Part shown: positions 26,801-38,800 of the stretch, piece by piece
Layout of the letters: every line of letters starts with the position of its first letter
Numbering within the stretch: position 1 is the first letter of the stretch
NCBI GenBank assembly: GCA_030762175.1
Contig: CM060833.1
Location: forward strand, 160,801,501-160,865,500
DNA from: Metallyticus violacea
Taxonomy: Eukaryota; Arthropoda; Insecta; Mantodea; Metallyticidae
Length of the DNA: 64,000 bases
Reading direction: 5' to 3'
Notes under the pieces: model-generated
What the model was told of the DNA's origin: nothing
Database searches by the model: none
Seen by the model: the letters and a program-made list of their open reading frames with translations, nothing else
Position numbers and translations under genes: made by a program

Positions 26801-29800
26801 TGGCTTAATGAAGCAGTTTGCAAAGGCTTTAAATAAGAAAGGAGGCTGTTTCAAGTATATATGTGATAAATTTCCACTTCTGTCTGAAGCACAATTAAAA
26901 GAAGGTATATTTAATGGTTCAGATATAAGAAAAAGGATGTATGATGCAGCATTTAAAAACACTATGAATGAAAAGGAGTAAGCAGCATGGGTATCTTTCT
27001 ATAAAGTTGTTTCAAAGTTTCTTGGTAACAACAGATTCTAATTACTGAAACATTGTGGCTAACATGATTAAAGCAACAAGGAACTTGTATAATAAATCTC
27101 AAAATTCATTTTCTATTTTCTCACGTAGATTATTTCTCCAAAAATCAAGAATTTTTTAGTAAAGAGCAAGGCCAATGATTTTACAAGAATCTGCAGAAGT
27201 TTGAAATAAGGTACCAGGGGTGCTGAAGCATCAATATGCTTGCTGACTATTGTTGAATGTTAAAGCATGAAAAACTCGAAGACAAACATAAAAGGAAGGG
27301 GAGCAGAGGAATTTCTCGATTAAGAAGCAATGACTAATTTTTATGTGATACATTGTGCTAATTTATAAATCCAATAGTGAAGTAAACAAGTAAAAAAAAA
27401 AATATGTTAGTGACATGTATGCAGAGCATATTCATAATTTCAGCAAGTTGTATTTTTTAAATATTTTTTTGCATTTTAAAAATAAATTTAAATGAAAAAG
27501 TTTGTGTCGTAATTCATATAATTATGCAATACATATAAAGTGATTTTGCAAAAAATTCTGACATGATAGAAGTAAACTGATTGAAAATTCAGATTCAGTA
27601 CATCAAGATTATATAAAATTTATTTACTTAATTATATAAAAATGACTTTATTTACTTTAGGCAACAATCACAAAGTGTAAATTTTGCAGATTAGAATTAT
27701 TTTTAGATAATTAGTATTCCTCTTCAGATTTAGAAGACTAACTGAGGGACAAACAAACGTAATTGGGACTGTGTAACATAATAAAAAAACATGCCTGGAA
27801 TATCTGTATAAAATAAACTAAAATGTGGGGAGCATGAAAATTGAGTGCCAACAATAAATATCCTATAGGTGATGGAGAGAAAATAGGCAAGAAAATTTAT
27901 TTCACAATGTCACAAATCAGCTGACATCAATGAAATGGGGAAACTTAGAGGAAAACGAGGCCAAACACCAAGAGATAAGGTGAAGAAACCTAAATGTAAA
28001 CCAGAAAGAGATGGAGAGGTGTCAACTTACAGGGCTAAGTGACAGCTCTGTTTCCCATTATGTGATGCACAGTGAAGGGGTATAGAAAAATATATTTCTA
28101 CCTTGACATGTACATTTTCAACTCCTTAATTGTGTATTACAAATTACAGGAAAACTATGCTGACTTTAGAATGAGCATTGTGCAACATCCATTGGAAACT
28201 ACAGTTTCCAGAATACTTGGTTGAAGGGCGAATGTCATCTAGCACAACACCCATGAGACTGCAGGTAAAAATCCTTGTGTTGCTCATAATTTAGATGAGT
28301 GCTTTGAGGTCTGCCACACACAACAGTAGTACTAGATCAACAGTACTGGTAAATTTATGCTTTCAATATTGTACATGCAAATTTTCAGAAAGAAATACTT
28401 ATTGGTTGATTTTATATGATTTTTTTAAGCATTACTCTGTTCCCAACCTCATTGCAAGGGGATTTAAATCTGATTACTTAGCTGAGTAGGTATTTAAATC
28501 ATGCGATAGGGTTAAAAAGCTGGAAATCACTAGGATATTTACGTATTGTACCATCCAATGTTTCATCGAGACTGGTACTGTTGATGATGGTTTGAGATAT
28601 GGATGTCCATGCTCTGTGAGGATTAAAGCTGTTGTCAATAATGGACTGTTTTTGGTGGAATCTGGCACTTTTTAATTGCAGAACTGAAGCAGCAGATGGT
28701 ATTGAGGTGCAAATGATTGCTACAGCATAACACTACTACTGTAATTAGAAAATGTTGAAGAAAGCTACAATCATCAAAATGACAGGGTGTAAGCTCAACT
28801 TCCTGAGAAGCTTGTGAAAGGTCCAATAGAAGCCACCATTTGATGGAAAGATATGATGTTATCACCAAGCTCAATTTCTCAATGTCATAAGAGACTGAAG
28901 ACAACAACAAAAATGTATGAAACCACCCTGCTTGAACCTGTAGTAAACCTAAATGGAATTTTGTTCATTCGCTCTTTCAGCAAGACTTGACTTCAGAGGA
29001 ATGTTCCAGATTTGTAAGTGCTCAAGATTGGCCTTCTAACAGTCTTCCTAACCTGAACCACCTGGACTGCAAACTGTGCATACAAACTGTGCTTAGTACT
29101 TAAGGGTATGGTTTGAAAGAAAAGGAACCCAAATATTGATAATCTAAGAAATTCTTGAGATCAGCATTGGCATATTTCCCAAAGGATTTAGTGTGTACTA
29201 CTATAGATAGATAGTACTATAGAGATAAATGGAAGTGAGACTTCAGTCAGATGAGAGGACAAACATTTGGGATATGTGCTTAATTTTTGGCATGATTGCC
29301 TGTCTGGACATCTCTTCAGGATGAAATTAATCAACGACAGCCACTGTCTACTGTGTAAGGACTTGAATACTATCTTAAACAAAGAACATCTACTGAAATG
29401 CAGTAAACTAGATAGCAACAAACAAATGAATACTAATTTGGAAGCTCTTTATTGGGAAGCTAGGGAAAAATTGATAAATATTAGCATCCCCAATGACCAT
29501 TAGCAACCAACCAATATTTGGGATATGTGAGATCTCAACTGTCAAAAGCATATGAAAAAATATATTAAAACATTATATAACAAATTATTTATGCAGAAAT
29601 CACTCAAATTTCACTAATTTTGTTCCATTTACTTGAATATGTTTCAAAGGCTGCTACCTTCATCATCAGCCTGGTTCCACTGTCAGCTTCCCAGTATGGT
29701 ATTATTATGTAGCTCTGTGGATTTTACAAATGTAATGATGAGATTACTGTTGCTTGGGAGATAAAATTAACTAAATTTTCCTTGTTTTTGTTTATGAATA

Positions 29801-32800
29801 TATTTTCCCACCCTGTTAATTTTATGGGATTTTGAAAAGCTTATAAGAGTTTTGGTTCCTTTTGGAATTCATGGTTCTTTTGCCAGAAATGGTTTGCTAT
29901 TGCTGATTTTTCCATGTGTTTATATTTTACATTTCTCATGTGTTCCAGAAGATTTTTAAAGAGGCAAACATAATTTTGGCTCCAGTAAACAAATGCAGTT
30001 TAAAAAACTCCTAAAAACCAACATAAAAGACAAAATTCCACCAGAAATACAGGCATTTATGAAATCAGTTGCAAAGACTGCAATATGAAATACATATGCA
30101 AAACAAAAAGAAACTTTACCACATGGGTTAAGGAACACATAAGAAATGTAAAATATAAATACACAAAAAAATCAGCAATAGCAAACTGTTTCTGGCAAAA
30201 AAAACCACAGATTCCAAAAGGAACCAAAACTCTTAAAAGCTCTTCGAAATCCCATAGAATTAGCAGTGTGGGAAAATATATTCATAAACAAAAACAAGGA
30301 AAATTTGGGTAATTTCAATCTTCCAAACAACAGTAACCTCATCATTTAAGTTCGTAAAATCCACAGAGCAATATCTTAATACCAAGCTGTGTAGCTGACA
30401 GTGGAACCAGGCTGATGATGAAGGCAACAGCCTTCGAAACATGTCCAGTAAATGGAACAAAATTAGTGAAATTTGGGTGATTTCCACATAAATAATTTGT
30501 TACATTATACTATATTTCACTGTGAAAATGCCCACTATTTAAATGTATATTAAAATGTGTTAAGTGACCATGTAACAGTATTTATAGCAGAATAGGTATA
30601 TATACTCCATTTGGGAATAAGATGATGTAAGAACCTCAGGAAGTTCTTCACACTTACTGTCCTCAAATTTTTTCAATCCACAGGTTAGAGAATGAACCTT
30701 TTCTTTGTTTTTGATAGAACAACTGTTTTGTGAATAGAAAGATCAGTTTCTTCCAGTCTACTACTTTTAGTAAGGCAGAAATGAAGTTTGCTACATAATC
30801 TTGTTCCATGTGTGGAAGAGTTAATCAACATATATAAACACACAATATACTGTAGGTTCCAGATTTGAACCAATGACAGTTTACTGTGACATGTATTCAA
30901 GAGAAAAATTATGACATAAGTGATATGCTCAAACTTATCTTTCATGATTGTTGTTTTTTTTTTTTTATGAACTTTTTTACTTCTTTCATATGTTCTCATA
31001 GTGATACAAGTATGTAAACTGTGAACCATGGTAAGCATGAGCATAATCATGTGTATTTATCTACCATCTTTTGGCACATAAATTTGTTTTCTTTTCATTT
31101 TCTTAATTTTTATGGTAGAAAGTGCAATACTTTCATTGAAGATTTTTCTCACTGTAGAGGTGGTCAACAGTCTTCTAAAATATAAATTCTTCTTTCCTTA
31201 GATGTCCACTCAATCTCATTTAGCAAAAATTGCAATAATGTGAGGGCATGCTGAAAAGTAATGCCTCAGAATGTTTTGTTTGAAAATGGGTATAGTTATT
31301 TGAGTAAAACAATAACTGATACCTTGCTCAATCACACTGTTCATACCTACATAATTATTTTTCCACATAACTGCCCTGGCAATGAATACACTTCTCCCTG
31401 GAAATATGAGGTGAGGAATTTGTCGATACCATCACTATAGAATGCATCTTTTTGACGACAAAACCGCAACCTCATTTCTGTGCACAGCATCATCAGAATC
31501 AAAGTGATTTCCTCTCATGTGTTCTTAAAGTTTTGGTAAATGGATGAAAATCTGATTGTGCCAGATTGGAAATGTAGGGAGATGAACAATTAGCGAAACC
31601 AAGATGCTGAATCTATTCTGTTTTCATTTCACTGCTGTGTAGACAAGCATCGTCATGCTGTAGCACAGGCTGCTCCATATGTGGACAGACTCTTCGAATT
31701 CAAGCTTTCAATTTTTTACAAGTTCACAGTACTTTACAGAATTAATGCTAGTGCCTTTAGGCATAATTCTATATGCACCACATCTTGAATATCCCAAAAG
31801 ACTGTAAGCATGAGTTTGCCTACTGATGGCATAGTGTTGAATTTTTTGAATGCTCCTTTATGGCAGAACTCCATGGATAGCGTTTTGTTTTCAGAATTTA
31901 TGTGATATACCCAGCTTTTGACAACATTCTTTAAGAATGCATCGCATGAATTCCCATTCATAGCACAAAAGCAATTGTTGGCTTATGTCCAATCTCTTCT
32001 CTTTCATGTAAAGAAAAATCATGTTCTGCATTTATTACCTGCACATGCCCCCTTGTTATGTCACAATTGATTCACAGCTATTCCTGCCTTATGTGACTAT
32101 TCACTCTAATGAGTTCATTGACATGATTCTGAGGAGTGTCATCAGTTGCAGTATGCAGCCTTCCATTGCATCCTTTGTCACATAAGTTGAGAGTGCACTA
32201 GGTTCATTATGAGCATGAACAGACCAACATTGCACAGTACTAATGTCAATAAGTTCATTGCCATAAGCAGCCTTCAATCTCTGATGAATTTCAAACAGGG
32301 GCACATTTTCTGCTGTTAAAAACTCTATATTACAGTATGCTGCTTCAGATGCACAGACATAGTGCTGGTACATGCCACCATGTTTCAGATTGTAATTCAG
32401 AGAGGCAGAAAAGTTAATTGAACATAATGTACTATAGCTAATACTCTGAATTATATTCACAGTAACACAAAAAATTAGGAGGTACTTCTCAGCATACCCC
32501 ACATATCTCATTAAAAGTTGATATTTATTTAAACTAAGTGCAGAAATATGCATTTATATAATGAAATATTCCTTATTTGAACTGGTTCATCAAATAAGGA
32601 ATACTTGAGTAGCTACAGGAGGTCTTTAATGAAATATGTGGAGTATTCCCAACTTTATAGGATTTTTATTTATGGATGCTCTTTAACAACTCAGGTCATT
32701 AGCATCAACTTTATAGGAGATATAACTATAAGGAGCATTCAATAAATAATGCAACATTTATTTCTTTCTCTTTCAGGGTTTGTTAATTTCAAATACTCTG

Positions 32801-35800
32801 GATTATTCCTTGATTCTTTATCTACACAGTGCTATTTTTCAATATAAACTTTTTGCAAAGCCAAAAGGACTAAAGAAATGTTAATTAGAAGGTACAAAAT
32901 CCAGGTTGTTGGATAAGTAAGGAAGGACAGTCTGCCGCAGTTTAGCCATCTTTTGTTAGATACATAGTCCTGTGTGTAGCTTCATGTTATTGTAAAAAAG
33001 GAGGAGGAGGAGGAGAACATTCTATTTAACTATTTCACCATGAGGCAAATACATCAATCAAAAGAATACCTTCAGAGTCCCAGAACAATATGGTCTTGAC
33101 TGTACTGGCTGTGTATTGTTTGAACTTTCTTTCATCCTTCCCCTTTTGAGGAAAATTTGCAATTTGACTCCATGAATTGCCTTCAGGTCTCAGGCTCAAA
33201 GTGATGAAGCTATATTTCATTTTCTATTACAATACTATAAAAGAAGTGATCACCTTCAGCCTTAGGCAAGTAACTCTGAACAGCTGATGGTTGGTTGTTC
33301 CTTATGATACCAGTTAGGCTTCAAGGATAGGATCCCACTTAGCACAAATCTTTAAATATTCTAACTTAGGAGCAGACATTTGCTGATAATTGGAAGAGTG
33401 CAAAGGTTCTTCATGGGAACTTGCAATATATGGGGAATACAGTTGGTTTATCAGGTAACTGTATGTGCAGTTAGTACAGTTTTAAGTGCTTACTTCAATT
33501 ATGACTGATGAAAGAGTAGCATTGTAAAGAGATGGGTTTCATCCTCAGCAGTTTATTTTAATTAGGAATGAGAAAAACTATTTATTGAACATGAGCCACA
33601 TTTGTAGCATGTCAAAGTTTTGGTTTTAGAGACACCATGCTAATAACTTGAACAGTACAAAGCAATAGAAGTTTGCTGCAGAGATAAATATACTTAAAAA
33701 TGCATTTTGATTTCAATATTAATTCAATTTAGAATCAAACACAGTGAACCACACATTAATAATCTCTTCTGAGTTGAACTATTTAAACACACTCTTTTTG
33801 ACTTCATTTATAGAAATTTAATCAGTACATGTTTTGTGGACCCTCATCCACATTTGCAGCTGTTAAATGACTGTTGGATCATTATTTGAAGTTGGGGATT
33901 AGTAGATGTCAGGATTGACTCCGATGGTCTTGCGATATACTTGAATAAAGAGCTGTCTGCTTCTGTGATGTCAAAATTCATTAAGCTTTGCTCATGTTTT
34001 ATTAAGTAAATCCTTCCCCTAATGTTTAGTTGCTTTGAATGTGGAACTGTTTTTAATAACTAATACTTTTTCCTATCTCATTGTTTTTATTCCAAAAATG
34101 TGATATCACCACTGATTTTTCTATTGGCTTGTAACAGATGTTTTTTCAATGTTTCTTCAACCTTATGCATATATTTCTCTTTGTTTTTCCTACATCATTT
34201 TTTTCACAATCCTTACAATAAATCTGGTGAATTTTGAATTTTTTTCTCTTAAGATGATATTGTAATGCCTGAAAATGTTTGAAATTTCTTGTTGGCTACT
34301 GGGTGCATTTGGACTTTTTAAAAGATTCCCCTGCTAAATTACTCAGAATTGTGATTTGTTTGTTTTTGGAAGTTTTAAATTTTTTTAAAATTATTTCTTT
34401 ACTGAATCCATTTGACTTAAAGGTTTCTATTATGTGTAGATATTTGTTTGTGTATTCTTTTTTGTTCATTGATATATTTATTAGTCTGTATGTCATGCTG
34501 TTGAATGCTGCTTCTTTATGTGATCTAGAATTGACATCCCAGAAGCAGACAGCTCTTTATTCAACTTTATCCTAAGACTACTGGAATTGACCCAGACATC
34601 TATCAGCCCAACTTCAATGAGTGATCCAGCAGTAGTTTAACAGCTCAGTATTTTTTATAATAGTGTTTACTGCCCAATTTAACTACTGAGGCATCACAGG
34701 CAGTAGACACTGATAATATATGAGATGAAATGATAAGCTGGAAAAGGACGTGTTTTTAAAGGAAGGAAGTGTTCCAGGCCTAAGTTTAGCATTCCTCCGC
34801 AGCATTTGCCATTTATGAGGAGTGAGGAAAACCTGGGAAAAAATCTCAGTCAGGGAGGATGTTCCTGATGGGAATCGAACTGCAGACCTCCCACTAACAA
34901 GTCTGCACCTTAACAGCCTCGGCTCAGTAATACAACTGAGGATGTGAACAAGGATCCACGAAGCATGTCTGAGTAAATCTCCAGTAGGGGAAGCCAAAAA
35001 GAATGAGTTTAATTAGTTTGACTCAGAAGAGTTGTTTGATGATGTTCTGATGAGAGGTACTTCAACTTCATACATTTTGATGTACAAAGAAGACTGTTGA
35101 AAATATAATATTCCTTGGAACTTATTTGTCACAAGTAAATAGCAGAAATTGCAATATAGAGTTTGTGCAACTTCTTAAGAATAAACTTCCATAACAAATA
35201 ATAACTTTTGTACATTGCAGTATCCAGCAAGAGAATTTACCATGCTAATTTTCCTCAAATAATGGATGTTGGTATTAAACTAACCAATAAAATGAAAACC
35301 AGTGGCTTAAAACAGAGTCAATTTAAAGAATTTCTCAAGGGTATTATAACATATCATACTACTCTCAGGCTGAGCATGGAAAACTAATCAACTGATTTTT
35401 CTAGTAGCTTCTCAAGGAGATAAATAAATTTATTTATGGAAATGAATAGTTTGCAAATACTGAAATTTCAGGATGATGAATGGTGAGCTGATATTGCATT
35501 TCTGATAGATTTTACTAAGCATCTCAGTTTATTAAATGGAATCTTGGAAGAAATAAACCAACTTCACAGCTTTGAGCTTCAATTAAAGCATTCAAGACCA
35601 AACTATAGTTATGGGATCATCAATTATCTGCAAATAATGTATCTTATTAATTGATATCACTGTATGATTCAGTTGAACTACACACTCTTAAAGCTCCACT
35701 TACTTCATAAATGTATGGAACCGGTTTCGAGAACATTTAGTTCCCATCTTCAGGCAGGCTAAAGTTCAACGGTCGGATCATTCGTTGAGCTGTGGGAATG

Positions 35801-38800
35801 TATATTCTGCTCCGGGGGCAGTGTGATAAACTTGTAGTTTATGTTTTCATCCCCGGCAATGTCGAAGTTCATTATGCTGTCTTTGTATTTGTAGATGTAG
35901 ATTTTCTCCCAGGTTGCTAATTCCATAGGTCCTTGTACTGATTTTAATAATTTTGCTTTATTTATTATGTTGTGATTTTGTGTCCAAAAATGATATGCTG
36001 CTGCTGATTTCTCTATTTGCTTGTACTTTATGTTTCTGAAATGTTCCTTTAACCGTGTGCCTATGTTTCTCTTTGTTTTTCCAAAGTAGATTTTTTCACA
36101 TTCTGCACAGTTTATTTTGTAAATACCTGATTTTTCTTCTTGTGGAATACTGTCATTAACATTATCTATCAGTAAGTTTTTAACATTAAATCTATTAATC
36201 GGTGCCAACATGATATTAAAATCTTTAAGAATATTCTGAAATTTTTTTGTGGCCCATGGATGATATGTGAATTTTTTAAAAATTAGTTTATCTTTTCTTG
36301 CTGAAAGTGTTGTGGTTTCTTTGATATGTTTTTGTCTCTTGAATTTCTGCACCTTTTTATGTACTAGTTCTTTTTTAAAACCATTTTTAATTGCTGTTTC
36401 TTCTATTTGTTTGTATTCATTAAAATGTATTCATTCATTGTATCTTATGTTTGTAAATTAGCATCTTCGGGAGATTCTGTGAAAAGTTCTAGTATTGAAG
36501 GATATGCACCATTTTGTGATAATTAATTAATTTCACAATTTGGTTGTGGAGGACATTCCTTTGCAGTTAGAACTGAAAATAATATATCTTGATCTTGATT
36601 GAGAACTGCATGCTAAGTACTGCATAATTCAGTTTGTAAAGATTTCCCTCAGTCATGTTTCCTATGGTTACACAAACATGTTGCCAGACTTAATGCCAAT
36701 GTTTGGTTCCATACATTGGTGCAGGCAATTTTTTTGAAGGCTAAAAGAAACCAAATCTTTTTATAGAAACAAACTTCCAATGAAAATTTGAGGTATGTGC
36801 TTAGGATTTCTGTAAAACCAGTCAATTACTGCAAATATAGATGAAGTCATCTGACAGATGTCAAAAATCCATAACACAACAGTGGAAACATATGTCAGTT
36901 GTGTGATAGTGTTCAATTTAATAGTTTTATCTGGGTCATCGCTTATATAATAGCTTTCTTTTCAATTTTATTATAATTTGAAATTTGTTAATTTTGACAT
37001 CTTAAGGAGAAAATATTTTAGTTAGTTTATTATGTTTGTTTTATCATATTTTCAGAGAAAACATAATTGGTACAGCTTCAGTACACAAGTGAACAAAAAA
37101 CATTAATAAACATAAGTTCTGTATTTAATCTAATTATTGACATATTGTTTCCATAAGTTAAAGTTGGTTAGTCACAGTAAATAATGCAATATATGTAAAA
37201 GAAAATTAAAATGAAATGAAAAGCTGTAATATATATTTTGTAATTTTGTTCATGTAAAGTCTGCTGCTACAGTGTCTATGCTCGCAACATAAGCTTTTGT
37301 ACAAGTGCATGTTAGATGAGTTACCACTGTTCTAACTGGTAGTTAATTGTGTTGAAACACTGCTGTTAAATATTAAGTTAAAGCAACAAGTATTTTGGTT
37401 ATGTGCATATCCAATTATTCCCTTTATAAAATATTTCATCTAGTTAGCTTGACTGAGTGAAAATTAAATGGAGAACAAGCATTAAGTAAGACATTTCCAA
37501 GAAAAGCAATAGAAAACAGTCTTTCATTTCATAGAAGCATTATAATGTAAAACATTGGTATAAACATATTATTTCCAATCATGCTTAGAAATTCTTTTAT
37601 TATTTCCGTATTTTTTGCTTCTTGCTACATCAATTATGATAGTACAAATATATATGCTTGTTTGTTTGTTTTTTTCAGTATTGCCCATATTCTGCATGAT
37701 TCTGGTTGTAAAGTACCTGAGTACATGCTAAAAATGAAGAGAGCTCACAAGCATGTTCGTCGTAAGTTAGAGCAGAAAGCTCCCAAAAGGGAGAGCATAT
37801 CTACTGTTCCTGCATATCAGATGGAATGGCATAACAAACAAAAGTAAGATTTTTATATATGTAAGGCATTTTAAAAAGTAACTGCAAAGTGACAATATTT
37901 CATGAAATAAAAATCCCAGGGATCTTTGCACAGAAAAATATATTCTTAGAGAATGTGTTGACACTGTTGAACAGGTAACAGGTTTATCAATCAAAGTGCA
38001 GCATTCCCAAAATGGCAGTAATGTAGAGGGGCAATGAGCACTCATTAGATTTCTGTAGGTTGAAGATGTGAAACCTTCTAAAATTCATGGAAGAATGCTG
38101 CAAAGTATAGATGTGCGTGCATTGTCAGGAAAATAATGTATGAATGGGTGGATATATAGATGTATTTAAAAATGGAGGAATATTAATACTTGGTGAGCAG
38201 TGCTCTGGTTGTTGCATGACTGTGATTGTTGAGATGGTGGATCACACTGATGACCTAATTATGAAAACAGGTATATTTCTTTAGAATTCTTCCCTGATAA
38301 CAAGATCAGATCTGCATATACCATTGTCACCTAGGTTCTCAAGTAACATAAGTTGCATGGTAGATGCCTAAAGTGTTTAGTGATAAATCAAGATGATTCT
38401 CGTGCAGAGTTCTATAGCTCTTTTTGCATGCTATAATGATGGAGATGACTTCCTGGCATGTATTGTTATAGGGGAACAAAACCTTGATGCATCAATAAGA
38501 GCCTGAAAGGAAGAGGCAGTCTAAAGAGTAGCAGCATACATCTTCTCCATCTAAGTAGTAGTTCAAGTTCGCCCTTTTGTAGGAAAGGACCTGTTTATTC
38601 TCTTCTAGCATATGAAAAGACCAATTTTGGGGCTCTGTCATGAAAAGTGAATAGTTTCCGAAGAGCATTGTTGGTGGAGGAAATGAACCTAGCTATATGG
38701 GAATCATCACAGAGGAATTTTGTCTAAAGGCATTCTTCTCCTTCATGACAATATATGTCCTAACATGGCCACTGCTCTTTTTGAACCATTTGGAAATTGA

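Larger units (their letters stand above)
29560..30520. mobile_element. Inverted pair of Penelope-like tails with hammerhead-like motifs
   Basis: The left half (reverse strand) and right half (forward strand) are inverted copies joined near 29980. The right half encodes a decayed GIY-YIG domain: [20 protein letters not shown] at 30050-30110, then [20 protein letters not shown]. In the left half the reverse strand encodes the matching [15 protein letters not shown] tail. Outer ends are CATTATATAACAAATTATTT on the left and AAATAATTTGTTACATTATA on the right. The same end family forms 56300-56500. Confidence 0.7.

Noticed and set aside
29960..30060. CRISPR-like or satellite array
   Set aside because: No regularly spaced repeats were found anywhere in the window. 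The repeats seen are transposon ends or microsatellites.
37581..37847. An 88-codon open frame that starts with ATG before the DDX52 exon
   Set aside because: Only its 3' part (from 37679) is exon. The upstream codons are intron, ending in a T-rich tract and CAG, and do not match DDX52.
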